Positions 1-11,520 of a stretch of 64,000 bases of DNA are shown here, piece by piece (the stretch's first letter is position 1; each line of letters begins with the position of its first letter). The DNA comes from Rutidosis leptorrhynchoides. Lineage: Eukaryota; Streptophyta; Magnoliopsida; Asterales; Asteraceae. A program made the translations under genes and the position numbers. The stretch is taken from contig NC_092337.1 of the NCBI RefSeq assembly GCF_046630445.1, forward strand, positions 365,310,001 through 365,374,000. Reading direction: 5' to 3'. The notes beneath the pieces are model-generated. The model made no database searches. It was not told the DNA's origin and saw only the letters and a program-made list of their open reading frames with translations.

Positions 1-2036
1 AAAGCAGTTTTCAGAATGTCCTCTTCTTTGACACGTAATTGATGATAGCCCGACCTTAAGTCCATTTTTGAGTACACACATGATCCTTGGAGTTGATCAA
101 ATAAGTCGTCAATTCTCGGTAGTGGATACCGATTCTTGATAGTTAACTTATTTAATTCACGATAATCTATACACATCCTAAAAGATCCATCTTTCTTTTT
201 AACAAATAGAATCGGAGCTCACCACGGTGAAGTACTTGGTCGTATGAATCCATGATCCAGTAATTCTTTTAACTGACTCTGAAGTTCTTTTAACTCGGAC
301 GGTGCAAGTCTATATGGAGCACGAGCCACTGGTGCAGCTCCTGGTACTAAATCTATTTGAAATTCTACAGATCTAAATGGAGGTAATCCCGGCAACTTTT
401 CCGGAAAGACTTCAGGAAAATCTCTTGCCACAGGCACGTCATTGATGCACTTCTCTTTTTCTTTCTTTTCGACTTTATTAACATGTGCTAAGATAGCATA
501 GCACCCTTTCTTCAAGCACTTTTGAGCTTTCAAATAACTAATGAGTTTTAGCTTTGAGTTACCCTTCTCTCCATAAATCATTACTGGCGTTTTATTCTTA
601 CGAGGAATGCGAATTGCCTTCTTGGCGCACACAACTTCAGCTCCTATTTTGGACATCCAGTCCATGCCGACTATTACATCAAAACTTCCTAATTCTACGG
701 GTATCAAATCAATCTTAAATGTTTCTCCGGCTAAATTTATTTTACAATCACGGCAAATTTTATCGGCTTTAATTAGTTTACCATTAGCTAACTCAATCAT
801 GTACTTAGCATCTAGAGGTAATGATGAACAATTCAATTTAGCGTGAAAGTCTCTACACACGTAACTTCTATCAGCACCAGTATCAAATATAATAGATGCG
901 GATAAGTTATTAATGGTAAACGTACCCGTAACAAGCTCCGGGTCTTCACATGCCTCTCTAGCATTAATAACAAATGCTCTCCCACGTGCAGGTCCGATAT
1001 TCTTCTCTGGATTCGGGCACTGGCTCTTATAGTGACCTTGTTTTCCACACCCAAAACAAGTAATGGTAGCCAAAGCAGTTCTATTTGCATTGGTGGCAAG
1101 AGTCTTGGTACCATTTGTATTTGTAACGAGAGCCCTACAATCTTCAGCAAGATGACCCTTTCGATTACATTTGTTGCATACCACATTACAGTAACCAGAG
1201 TGATGTTTGTGGCATCGGTTGCATAAAGGATTTTGTCCTTTATAACCAAAGCTTAAACCACTACCCGCACCTTGCGTGTTTTCTTGTTTCTTAAAAGATT
1301 GTTGTTGGTTACCTCGATCATAATTTCCATTCCACTTTCTTTTGTTACCCGATACCTTCACATCAGTATTGGATACTTTCTTATCCATGATGACCTGATC
1401 CATTAGCTCGTTTGCCATGGTTATAGCTTCATGAATTGTCTTAGGTTTCGATGCTGTAACATTTGCCTTGACCTTTTTGGGCAAACCATCTTTGTACATT
1501 TCAATCTTCCGTTCTTCGGTTGGAACCAATTCAGGACATAGCAAAACTAATTCCATGAATCGCTGATTGTAGTTGGTGATTTCAGTACCAATAACCTTCA
1601 GACTTCGTAACTCATCTTCCAACTTCCTAACCTCGTTCCTTGGACAATATTCGTTGATTAACATTGTTTTGAATTCTTCCCACGGAGTATCATAAGCTAC
1701 ATCTCCTCCTACAGCCTTCACATAATTTTTCCACCACGTGAGTGCACTATCTTGTAAAGTGCACGATGCATACTTGGTCATGTCCTTTTCAACACAACCA
1801 CTGATTTTAAACACAGTCTCCATCTTTTCTATCCACCGGGTTAAACCGATTGGTCCTTCTGTTCCACTGAATGATGAGGGCTTGCAAGCTTGAAAAGTTT
1901 TGTAAGTGCACCCCACACGAGGATTTGGGTTAACTGCAGCACCTCTTGCAGCCTCGACCCATAACATTCTGTCTTTCACTCGCTGATTGATGAGTTCCTG
2001 GATTTCTTGTTCCGTCATTCGGTTCAATCGCGCCAT
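1..2036 (-). pseudogene. gag-pol of element 1, interrupted by TGA, partial
   Basis: One frame runs from ATG 2034-2036 to a TGA at 219-221 (605 residues) and is open again from 218 to the window edge. The N-terminal 250 residues are a Ty3-type capsid domain. Three zinc knuckles follow: CNRCHKHHSGYC, CNKCNRKGHLAEDC and CFGCGKQGHYKSQC. The protease active site is FDTGADRSY and the flap-side motif is GSFDVIVGMDW. The TGA falls where element 2 has a Gly codon (GGA), immediately before the reverse transcriptase. After the TGA the frame resumes with a normal RT start including [10 protein letters not shown] and DLRSGYHQ. Gag and protease could therefore be made, but RT and integrase only by read-through. 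Gag and pol are one continuous frame here, as is usual for this clade. Confidence 0.9.
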
Positions 2037-2188
2037 ATTCTTCTATAAGAATGAAAAGAAAATAATTATTCACATGGAATATTATAGATGTAGTGTATAT
2101 TTACAGTACATTATAGCTTATTAATAATATGAACCAGGTATTATTATAAAAGCCTTTTCTTCTTATTAGCATTTTATAATTATATCTA

Positions 2189-2203
2189 GGGTAGTACCTA
2201 CCC
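2189..2203. other. Palindromic PPT-like motif in the leader of element 1
   Basis: The plus strand reads gggtagtacctaccc, a perfect inverted repeat, about 155 bases before the gag start. The overlapping 16-mer agtacctacccgttaa recurs at the same place in element 2 (58745-58760) and at the 3' polypurine tract/LTR junction of element 2 (53998-54013). The rest of 2041-2404 shows no ORF. Confidence 0.6.
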
Positions 2204-2404
2204 GTTAATGTCCATACTTAATAGCTTAGTACAGAATCAATTACTACCATCTAAATAATACTTAACCATGGAAAATTATTGCATTTCACACTTCACTATT
2301 TTACATATGCTTATCTTACATCGAACATTAAGCAAACCACACTAATAATATTATACAAAACATTATATGATCCCATGGTTTAATACGGCAGCGCATCGTT
2401 TGGT

Positions 2405-2875
2405 CTATTTTCTAGGACGTTTAGGTTCAAAGAATCGCTTAACGCTTATCCTGGCTGTCTGCCTATATTTTGGCTGTGGGACTGAAGAACTGGATGCCGG
2501 GATAGAACGAATAGGAATAGCGGGAATAGGGGTGGTAGTGTCTAGTGGAGTTGGTGCCACATCATCCTTACTAAACTCGGGATTTGAATTTTCTAATTCA
2601 TTAGCCTTTCGTTTCTTTCCTAGTTCGAACTCGTCTTTTGTAATTTCCTGTATTTCTTCCTCGGGTTCACTTTCCTCCTCGGGTTCACTTTCCTCCTCGG
2701 GTTCACTTTCCTCCTCGGGTTTACTTTCCGGGTTCTCTATAGTCGGTTCATCCGGAATTTGTGAGTCTTCCCCAAAGATATTATTTTCGTCATCGGATAG
2801 GTTAATGACTGGAACACCATCTGAAGATTCTGGTTCGGAGTCGCTGAACGTGATGACAAGTTTTGAGCCCGACAT
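2405..2875 (-). CDS. Extra acidic leader ORF of element 1 (156 residues)
   Basis: This ORF lies between the primer site and gag, in the same direction as gag. It starts with an ATG 175 bases after the primer site. The protein has an acidic N-terminal half with tandem EEESEP repeats (about residues 50-75), then a segment IQEITKDEFELGKKRK, a Ser/Pro-rich stretch, and a basic tail (KRFFEPKRPRK) that looks like a nuclear localisation signal. A related ORF occupies the same place in element 2 (59771-60385). They share DSQ(I/V)P, EEESEPEEE, EIT..EF...K and a TARI segment near the C-terminus, so the ORF is conserved rather than a chance reading frame. I recognise no named domain. Function is unknown; a nuclear or chromatin-binding accessory role is only a guess from composition. 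Confidence 0.65.
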   Translation of the reverse strand: MSGSKLVITFSDSEPESSDGVPVINLSDDENNIFGEDSQIPDEPTIENPESKPEEESEPEEESEPEEESEPEEEIQEITKDEFELGKKRKANELENSNPEFSKDDVAPTPLDTTTPIPAIPIRSIPASSSSVPQPKYRQTARISVKRFFEPKRPRK

Positions 2876-3049
2876 CTATCACACAACAACTAACCCATTA
2901 GTACTACATAATATTTACATATAAATTTTAACCAACAATGATAAGCAATGGTTTTTAAATCAGACCCGGTCAAAGTCCAGACTTACTAATGTATCCTAAC
3001 GACTTATCAGTTAGACACACTAATGCAAACCTGGTTCGCTAAGACCACC

Positions 3050-3061
3050 GCTCTGATACCA
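3050..3061 (-). other. Primer binding site, initiator tRNA-Met
   Basis: The minus strand reads TGGTATCAGAGC two bases after the LTR end. This is the standard complement to the 3' end of plant initiator tRNA-Met and fixes the LTR boundary at 3064. Confidence 0.9.
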
Positions 3062-3063
3062 CA

Positions 3064-5995
3064 TGTCATAACCCGTCCTTAACCATAAGAACGTGTTAGA
3101 TAACGTATGATTTCATTGCGAGGTATTGACCTCTATATGCGACATTTTTAAAAGAGAAACTGCATATATTATACATTACAAACCATAACCATTATTTTTG
3201 TTACAAGCTTTAGATAATAAAAAGATGATTATCGTTTAGCGATAATCTTCGACTTACAAACTTTACATATAATGATAACAACACGATTTCGAGCATATTT
3301 TACAACACAAATCCTTGGGTATGCAGTTTTATTTTTGACACAAATATGCGTACGCAAGATCCTGCTCAAATTCAACATAATGCAGCGGAAGCTTTAGTAA
3401 TCACCTGAGAATAGACATGTTTTAAAAGGTCAACATAAAGTTGGTGAGATATAGGTTTAATGCCGGCAGCAATATATATATATAGACCACAAGATTTCGT
3501 ATATAAATAGTTTAATAAAAATATTCTAAGTGGTTGAGCACTTGGTAACCATACTTAACATTTAATCACGTCGCATATTCCCTTTATTATGAAATCTTAC
3601 TACACCGTACCAAGTGTAGTCACGAAACGAAGTACTGTGCAACCGTTGAATACTGGTCGTCCAGTCCGGTTGGGGTTGTCAGGCCCGATAGATCTATCAA
3701 CAGGATTCGCGTTTACAATACCGCTGTAAATAACAGTTACCAAGCTACAGGGAAGTATGCCAGTGGTACAACTCAACGTAGAATATATTTTTCAGTTACT
3801 TGTGTCCATAACGTAAAACATAAAATACATGTATTCTCATCCCGAAATATTTAGAGTTTAAAAGTGGGACTATATACTCACTTTCGTCTTGAAGATATAT
3901 ATATAATTTGACTTGGTCTCCGGTTGATATCACGAACCTATCCATATATAATATATCAATACCTTTTCTTTTTAAACAAACGTCACATATATATACTTGT
4001 TATACTTTTAATACTTTGAATAATTCCTTAGTCCGTAGTTAGCAGTTCGTTGTTAGTAATTCAATTTTAATGGTTCATTTTTAGATGTTTAATATACCCG
4101 CAATGAAATAAATAAAACCCCCAACGAAATAAATAAAACCCCATCGTATATGTATTGGTCGAGATTAATCTTGACCCACGGTACCGGTGTTGTCAAATGA
4201 CGTGTTGCGTACATAAAGTACCGGTGTTGTCAAATGACGTGTTGCGTACAATCATGGGATCTTATGATTAATCTTCTCGTGTTGTTTACGGGTGATCCTG
4301 AACCATATAAAATTGAATTATAAGTACATATATATAAAATATCATGTTAACTTAAAAAGATGTGATTTATTTAATTTTTCCCAATTATTTTCGTGGCTAA
4401 ACTAGTCTTGGATATCCGATTTTGTTTCGGTCATAGTTTCTTCGTTACAACTCTGTTTTCGTTGATTCAACTTGCCATCTCCTTGGATCGAGTCCCTCTT
4501 TAAGACTATGAACTGTAAATACCTTAGTTTGTATTCAAAATCACACGGCATAGGTCAAACTTTAGTGAAACTTATGAAGTTAATCATTTTCCATCATGTA
4601 AACAACCTTAAATGATTATTTTTCTAAAAAATACTTATACTTTGAGTTAAATCATGAAATTTTTATGTGTTATCATATTCATAGTAAAAATTATTTTTCC
4701 AGAAAATAAACCTCCAATTCAAAGTTTAAGATGGTTTTTAATTATCCAACCCAAAACAGCCCCCGGTGGCACTCCGACGTCGTAAAAACAGTTTTTAAGA
4801 TAATCTTTGAAAAACCAAGTTATACCTTGTTAAATTAGCATATATTTAAGTTATATTACAGGTCTTGGAGTATTTTAAAATTTAAGTTAGAAGGATCTAT
4901 TTAGTTTGCAAACAAGTTTGAAAACATTCAAACTATGTTCTTGTTGTTAAAATTTTATACCACAAAATAAGATAGCTATATATATATGAATCGAATAAGG
5001 TTATGAACATAGATTCTACCTCAAGTTCCTTGGACAAGGTTGTTGTAAAAGAGGAGTAAGAACCTAGAACCAAAAGGGTGATGGAAGTGGATGAAAGATT
5101 GGAAGTAAGTTGGTGTTCTTGGAAGGATTTCTTGAAGTGTTTTTGTAAGGTTTTCTTATGAGGTTTAAGTGTTGTTTTTGAAGCTAAATGATGGGGAAAA
5201 TGCTTGGAGATGATCAAGTATGAAGTTAAGAGTATTTTGAGAGAGAAATGGAAGTGTAAGTATGAGAAAATGGGGTGAAGAAATGGTGTGCATGCATAAA
5301 AACGTTTTTAGGTTATAAAGGAAAAAAAAGATACCTAACTTTGTTTTCTTGCTAAATAATTCATGCTACTTGACAAATGGTTGGTTCCACATGTTTCTTA
5401 ATCATTTAAGGCTGCTAAGGAGCAGATTTTTATTGGTATATACCAATAGTAAATACATCTAGAAGCTGCGTATGATACGAGTACATATACTCTAGATATA
5501 CGTATAGAAATTTTGTGAAAAATGGAATGAGGATTCAAACATAGCTATATTTTGTGAATACACTTATATGGTTTTATGTATTTAAGTTCTTAAAAGTGAT
5601 TAAATTCATTACTTATACGATATATGTATAAACATTATAGGTCATAAGTATTTAAGTCAAATAACGTTGCGTATGGTTATCGTTTTGAAAACTTAAGTTA
5701 GTAGTTTCAAAATATACATATAACTTATTGTTATTAATACAAAATGAGATATTAAAACATTCTTAGATCATGTTAAATATGTATATATATATATATATAC
5801 ACAAACGTATAATTATCATATATTGTATAGTTCGTGATATCATCGGTCAAACTAGACGGTCAAACGTTGTGTAAAACTCTTTTCGAAAAACATAAGTCTC
5901 GACAATTTGGATTGCTTATCATGTTGGTAAGGTTTAATTTATGTAAATATTAATCTTATAAGTATAGAACGATCGAAAAAGTGCGGGTCGTTACA
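3064..5995 (-). repeat. 5' LTR of element 1 (2932 bp)
   Basis: On the minus strand it begins TGTAACGACCCG at 5995 and ends in CA at 3064, directly before the primer site. Its U5-side end is clearly related to the LTRs at 50748-53998 and 60595-63847 and to the solo LTR at 18314-22476; all share a block reading gcgaggt...ttgacctctatat on the plus strand. It contains a 37-bp tandem duplication (4181-4251) and a 22-bp A-rich duplication (about 4099-4143). A TATA-like CCTTTATAACC lies near 5315 on the minus strand. The short ORFs inside are not coding. Confidence 0.88.
4181..4251. repeat. 37-bp tandem duplication inside the element 1 LTR
   Basis: A unit starting gtaccggtgttgtcaaatga at 4181 is repeated at 4218 with almost no change. 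It is not present in the related LTRs at the right end of the window, so it is a local expansion. Confidence 0.8.
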
Positions 5996-5997
5996 AT

Positions 5998-6076
5998 GAT
6001 CTCCCCCAACGGTTTCCCTGGCAGCTGCAACCAGCGACAGACTCTCCAAAACTTAGAAAAACCTAAAAAGCATACA

Positions 6077-6158
<82 letters not shown>

Positions 6159-6268
6159 CGAATAATTGCAATCGTTTTCACAGCTGAACATCGGTTGGCC
6201 AGGGGAGATCAAGAGTGATCTCCCTAACGGTTTCCCTGGCAGCCATAGCAACCAGAGTGAGGCTCTCT
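5998..6268. repeat. Two copies of a ~50-bp unit separated by a TA array
   Basis: A unit beginning gatctccc and containing aacggtttccctggcagc occurs at 5999-6045 and again at 6213-6268, each followed by a long TA run. The first copy touches the outer edge of the element 1 LTR. It could be pre-existing host minisatellite sequence. Confidence 0.6.
6079..6155. repeat. (TA)n microsatellite
   Basis: An uninterrupted TA dinucleotide run of about 77 bases. Overlapping Tyr-Ile ORFs on both strands are artefacts of it. Confidence 0.97.
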
Positions 6269-6269
6269 A

Positions 6270-6273
6270 AATA

Positions 6274-6354
<81 letters not shown>

Positions 6355-6404
6355 GTATGTATATATATATATATATATATACATATACACACACACACAC
6401 ACAC
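6270..6404. repeat. Compound (TA)n(TATG)n(TA)n(AC)n microsatellite
   Basis: A TA run, five tgta units near 6341-6360, another TA run, then about 24 bases of AC repeat. It has the structure of a hypermutable compound microsatellite. Confidence 0.95.
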
Positions 6405-6603
6405 TTGGGCTTCATTCGCACGAATGGGCCCAACAGCCCCATGCTTCTATAACTGATCAATTTCACGCCTAGTCTATTCATCCAGCGAAGATCACACAAA
6501 ATATGCATCAAGAAACTCTCCAAACGGCTATGTGAAAAAAGTGTATGTTTCAGGTTTGAAGGTAGAATAGAAATCATGTCTGTTATAAACTGTCAAGGAA
6601 GGC

Positions 6604-6782
6604 GGCACATCCTTATCCAGCGCATTCTCCAAGCTAAAAATACCTGACACATTCTTTCATAACATTTTTTCAAAGGTGACACATTCAAAGAGAAATGTAG
6701 TGCATTCTCCAGTTTTTAGCTACCTCTGATAAGATATAAAAGTGGCACATTCTCTAAGACAATTAGAATGTGCCGCATTCTA
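6604..6782. repeat. Cluster of seven (C)RCATTCT-type motifs in otherwise unassigned DNA
   Basis: Variants of gRcacattct or gYgcattct start near 6604, 6620, 6646, 6678, 6700, 6743 and 6767. The last is an almost perfect palindrome, agaatgtgccgcattct. The spacing is 16-43 bases. The rest of 6405-6988 shows no gene. Confidence 0.5.
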
Positions 6783-6988
6783 CTATAATTCATGATTTCC
6801 AAACTTTTTAGCTTAGTTTCAGAATAAACCACTCATTAAAGCTCTAAAACACCAACAAATCATCAAAAGTACCTGAAAATAATCCCTTTTTCAATTAAGT
6901 ATCGAAAGTTTATCGAATTACCACAAATAATGAATAAACTGGACATATATTTCCAATAAACAAAGTGTAAAACATGTACATAATATAT

Positions 6989-8066
6989 TGTTAGGAGTTT
7001 AACGAGCCCTAACAAGAACTTGATAACCTAGTTATCACCCTACGAGCAACAAACGGATATATAGAATAACACGAATAAAGAAACGTAAATAACACGGAAA
7101 TTTAACGTGGTTATATCCAATCTTTTAATCTAATGATTGGTTTATTCCACGGCCAAAGAGATAAAGTTTTGTTATTGATTTTTCGTAGGTGTTTTCGATA
7201 CAATGAGGTTAGGGTTACAATTTATAGTGCAAAAAACAAAATCGTTTCGAAATCTAAAAACTTGTTAGCTACGCAAAATGTCACATTTCGTGAGGACATC
7301 TCACGTTTCTTGAGCTCAACCAAACTTGAGATTTACAACCAAAACGTGAAGGCAACAGCTCTAAGTAATCCCTGCCACTTTTCTCACGTTTCAAGCTTAA
7401 TCCTCAAGTTTCAATAATCTCACGTTTTGTGAGATATAGTCTTCAAACTCGAGATTTCTTCCATGTTTTGTTCAACCATATTCACCCAAAAAATCTCCTA
7501 CATAAGATCTTTGGACAAAACCCAAAACACGATCACCATCTTGACTTCATTGAACCTACCCATCTATACCGCCTAGAAAGCTTCTTGGAACACACACATC
7601 CTAACCCATTGAGTTGGCAACTTTCAATAAAGAGTACTTCAACTTCACTTACCAAAAGACGTAATCGAACCTCGAATTTGTAAACTTCTACTTTAATCAT
7701 CCCACATCAATAATCGATCACTTGATCATAACTCCTTTTGAAAATACTGCCGAATAAACCACCCGCGATACGCCACGCTTCAACAACGTGGGAAGGAAGA
7801 AGACGTTCGACACCCAACACTAAGCCATAAACCCAAACGCCGTTACTCGCTTGGGAACAATCCAACTCTATATATTTCTGGTAATTATCTCACTAAACTG
7901 TGAGATAATGGGTTGGTGCCCGATCCGAGTCTAACAACTCCATTACCTAAGTGTTCCATCTGTACAAAATCCCATATACACGATCTATCTCTCCAACAAA
8001 GAATAGACCACCTGATAGATCAAACCCGTGGACCTAACCATCAAGGCACCCATGAGACAACACCAA
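6989..8066 (-). mobile_element. Copia A remnant: LTR plus internal fragment
   Basis: The LTR (6989-7413) is TG...CA bounded (tgttaggagttt...gtttca). The adjoining sequence on the minus strand is purine-rich before the LTR start, so this is a 3' LTR of a minus-strand element. Its structure parallels copia B at 8065-8483: both share an acgtggttatatc block and a similar LTR/internal junction. 7414-8066 is internal, non-coding and decayed. The sequence apparently resumes at 26040, beyond nested insertions. Confidence 0.6.
8028..8066. repeat. 39-bp flank repeat, left copy
   Basis: This 39-bp sequence starts gtggacctaaccatcaaggc. It recurs at 26040-26078 with four substitutions, so it flanks the whole copia B/G3/solo-LTR nest. 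Confidence 0.75.
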
Positions 8067-9217
8067 TTCGGAAGGCCCCAACATGACAAGTGATTTAAAC
8101 CAATCACTCACCCACGAACGATAAACGAATAATAAAGCATAAAGCGATAAATAAAGATAAACAACGCGGGATTTAACGTGGTTATATCTCTACTCCAATA
8201 CGGGTAAAGGGTTTACTCTACAAGCGCAAATCAGAGATTTTTTCTTATAATTTTCGTGCACATTGTTATGGGTTACATATGGTTGTATTTATAGAGCAAA
8301 ACGATAAAAGGAACCAACTTGTTGGCCAAGCTGAACTTCGCGATCGGGAGGCTTCCCTCGCGACTACGAGATCTTCACAGTGAATTCCGGAACTTTCCTT
8401 TTCGCTTCATGATCTTGTTGCCCAATTTTGGCTTTTCCTTCAAGTAAACAACTTTCTTATGTTTAAAGTTTCCATACTCAACAATCTCCCACTTTGAGAC
8501 TTTGAACAAACCTCAACCTTTACAAATTCGTCAACTATGTTTATTCAAACCTAAAATAACTCATGTAACGACCCGAATTTTTCGACTTGCTTTTATGCCT
8601 TGTATTTTTGCGAAACTGCGTAATTGTGTGTACTGTGTTACTTTATTAATCCGGAATCTTGACACACATGTTTTATATTCATATATACTTTAAAACGTGC
8701 CTTGGTGTGTGTGGAATGCTTAACTTGTCCACCGGATGCTTTATAACCGTTAGTGTTACTTGCCGTTACGAATAAACCGCGGACTGCGCGCACGTTCAAC
8801 TTTTGTCGAAACCGGAATATTTGGACAGCGAAATATTAATTATTATTTTATAATAATAATTACTTGGGCCTTTGAATGCTTAATTTTATTTATTTAATTG
8901 CTAAAGCCCAATAGTTAGTCTTGTTGGACTTTCTACCTTGTTGGGCTCAAGCCCACCCTACTCTAGCTAGTGACCCAATTAATTAGCCCAAGTATTATTA
9001 CTAGTGGCCCATAATAATAAATAAATAAATAAAGAAATTAATTTATGAGTCATACTAGCATAATGGATAAGGATTACCAACTTTGTCACATGGGATTCTA
9101 GCATAAGGACACACTTTAGACACCATTAGCCAAAAAGCAACATTTTGTCCCCCTCCCCCTCCCTAAAAACCATCCACCATGGTGCCATGTCACAAATCCT
9201 TGTCAATTTTCTTTGCT

Positions 9218-9225
9218 TATAAATA
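9218..9225 (+). promoter_or_regulatory. TATA box of the G3 LTR promoter
   Basis: The sequence gcttataaatactag is followed within 30-35 bases by a pyrimidine-rich start-like region (tctctcattccaac). The same box is conserved in the 3' LTR near 17360. This would set the U3/R boundary near 9250. Confidence 0.6.
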
Positions 9226-9414
9226 CTAGCCTTTAGTCTCTCATTCCAACACTTGATCATTTTGATTTTTCACACACTTGTTCTTTTTTTCTTTCCATAC
9301 TTGTAAGTTTTCTTTTTCTTCCTCTTTTCCTTCAATATTTTCGTGTATCATCATCATTCATCTATGGAGATCAAGTTCCTTTTAGCTTGATCTTACTTAT
9401 ATCTTGTTGATTCA

Positions 9415-9800
9415 AGCATGAATCTTTCAAGAACAACAAAGATTCAAGCTTTCTAGCTTGAATCTTCATATCTTTTGTAGATCTACTTCTTTTATACTTT
9501 AATCTTTCTATTTTGTAATAAAGATTCAAACTTTTGTTTGTAATCTTCATGCATCTTCAAGATCTAAGCTTTATGCTTCAAGATCTTCAAGAACAAACAA
9601 GATGCAAGCTTTCTAGCTTGAATCTTCATATCTTTTTGTTAGATCTAAGTTCTTTTTACTTTCATTTTGTTATTTTGTTAAAAAGATTCAAACTTATGTT
9701 TGTTATCTTCATATATCTTAAAGATCCAAGCTTTATGCTTCAAGATCTTCAAGAACATCAAAGGTTCAAGCTTTCTAGCTTTGCAACCTTGTAACTTGTG
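9415..9800 (+). repeat. Tandem hairpin-forming repeats in the transcribed part of the G3 LTR
   Basis: Blocks such as caagctttctagcttgaatc and caagctttatgcttcaagat recur every 80-170 bases. Each contains a short perfect or near-perfect stem (caagct...agcttg). They lie downstream of the TATA box, hence in the RNA. Confidence 0.7.
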
Positions 9801-11508
9801 TGAAATGGATCCAAGCTCTCTAGCTTAGGGTTCCATCACCTCTCTAGACTTGGATTGTGCTTATACTTGTTGAATTAATGTAAAGTTTGTAACTTTAGTT
9901 GTTATTGTGAATTGAAATTGTGTTAAGACTAAGGATATGATGTAACCTTGGTTCATCATCCATCTAAGACTCATGAATGAGTTGTGTTCTTACTTGGTCT
10001 TAACATATTGTGTATTGATGGTGAATCTTGGTCAAAAGTGATGCTAAACCATCAACGAGTTGTACACTTGAAGCTACAAGCATCAAGGATGAGAACCGTG
10101 ATGAGCATCAAGCACCAAGAACCCCACCGGAGCACTTACCTACTATTTTTTGTATCTGATCAGACCACTTGGGCTACTGGAAAGATGATTTTCAGTTATT
10201 TCGGTTCGAGTAGATGATTTTCCGTTTAGGCCTCGTCTTAATCCGAGTTACGGTTTAGGATTTATGGCCCTCCGAGAGTCACTACACCCTATTAACGTTG
10301 TGCTGAAATTTCTGACCTACTCGAACTTAAACCGTCGCCATGGTCAAACGAAGACGAGTTAGGTTCTGAAAATTAGTCAGCTGTTAGGGGACTCGCATAC
10401 GGAGCCATAGCCACTGACTATGTGTCTTTTCGATTTACGTAGAGGTCATAGCAGCTGACCGAAGTCAGCCTATTGTTTCGATCTCTATTGTTTTCGAACT
10501 TACTTAGCTTTTATGATGATGAATGATGATGATGATGACACTTAAATTTATTTTATGCACTATTAGAATTTATAAAGACAACCTACTGACCTAGTAACCC
10601 TTGATTTAGGTTGACGACCTTTCAGACTGACTTACTACTTGCGTACTTTCATTAACAGCTTTACCGCTTTTATCACTGTAAGTTATAGTATCCCTTTTTA
10701 CCTCTTTTACTATTTTTGAGACTGAGAATACATGAGTTATTTTACATTTTACATGTTAGGCACGAGTACTTAAACTTTATATGTGTGTGGGTTATACAAC
10801 GGCATAAACATTCCCCTTAGCACGGTAACGTTTAGTCATTGGTTTTTGAACCGGTGAACGCGAATCTTAGATATGGATCCATAGGGTTTGACATCCCCAC
10901 TCGGGCTACTCACGCTAGCATTTAACGGGTGTTTAATACTTTGTGAACATACGCACTCGCCAAGTGTACTTTCAGGGGGTTATAAACGTTAAGTCTAGTT
11001 ACCGGGTGCCCATGGTTATACATATACTTTATCATACTGATTTGAATTATTGATTTGAAACGCTTGTTTGAAGCACTGAAATCTCGTGGCCTATATTACA
11101 TTACTGATTACAAACAAACTATAGCTCACCAACATTCGTGTTGACTTTTTTAAGCATGTATTTCTCAGGTGCTTAGACGTTGTTGCTTCCGCTGTTAGAC
11201 TTGCTGTTAGACTTGCAGTTATAGACTTGCTGTTATGGACCTGCTGTATTAGATTTCCACAGCATTACTTAGAGATGTCTCAAGCATGGAACTTTTATTT
11301 TGCATTCGTGACTTACGTTATTTTAAAACAATGGCTTTGTAATGACCTTTGTACCATGTACTCATGTTAATGTTTTCTAGTCATCTTTTGTAAAATGTTA
11401 TCTTTTTACGAATGCAAACTGGTTTTCAAACAGCATATAGTGTTTGACCTTGTAATGATCCTGTTGTCGATGATCCGTACACGATGGTTTTGTACGGGGC
11501 ATCACAGT

Positions 11509-11520
11509 TGGTATCAGAGC
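11509..11520 (+). other. Primer binding site of G3, initiator tRNA-Met
   Basis: tggtatcagagc begins two bases after the LTR end and matches the complement of plant initiator tRNA-Met. It fixes the plus orientation. Confidence 0.92.

Larger units (their letters stand above)
1..5995 (-). mobile_element. Element 1: Tekay-like Ty3/gypsy retrotransposon, 5' part
   Basis: Reading on the minus strand, the order is 5' LTR (5995-3064), initiator-Met primer site, acidic ORF, gag, protease, and the start of reverse transcriptase, which leaves the window at position 1. The lineage is inferred from the close relationship of its gag-pol to the chromodomain element at 50748-64000. The five bases outside the LTR (5996-6000, atgat) would be one copy of the target duplication; the other copy is outside the window. 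The coding region is interrupted by one nonsense codon, so this copy is not autonomous. Confidence 0.92.
8564..11506 (+). repeat. 5' LTR of G3 (2943 bp)
   Basis: It begins tgtaacgacccg and ends gcatcaca. The part after the TATA box contains imperfect tandem repeats of about 165-170 bp (9415-9800) built of short inverted repeats such as caagctttctagcttg. The same repeats occur in the 3' LTR at 17560-17940. Small ORFs at 9534 and 9984 are duplicated in the 3' LTR only because the LTR is. Confidence 0.92.

Noticed and set aside
2367..2924. 185-residue plus-strand ORF rich in SSSGSLSSSG
   Set aside because: It is the antisense shadow of the acidic-repeat ORF 2405-2875, which has a homologue in element 2 in the sense direction.
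4933..5217. 94-residue ORF in the element 1 LTR
   Set aside because: It sits in non-coding LTR sequence; the related LTRs do not keep the frame.
5956..6577. Several ORFs on both strands rich in Tyr-Ile or Val-Cys
   Set aside because: They are translations of TA and AC microsatellites with no protein features.
9534..10217. ORFs repeated at 17676-18356, apparently a duplicated gene
   Set aside because: They lie in the two LTRs of G3 and are duplicated only because LTRs are; composition follows the hairpin repeats.
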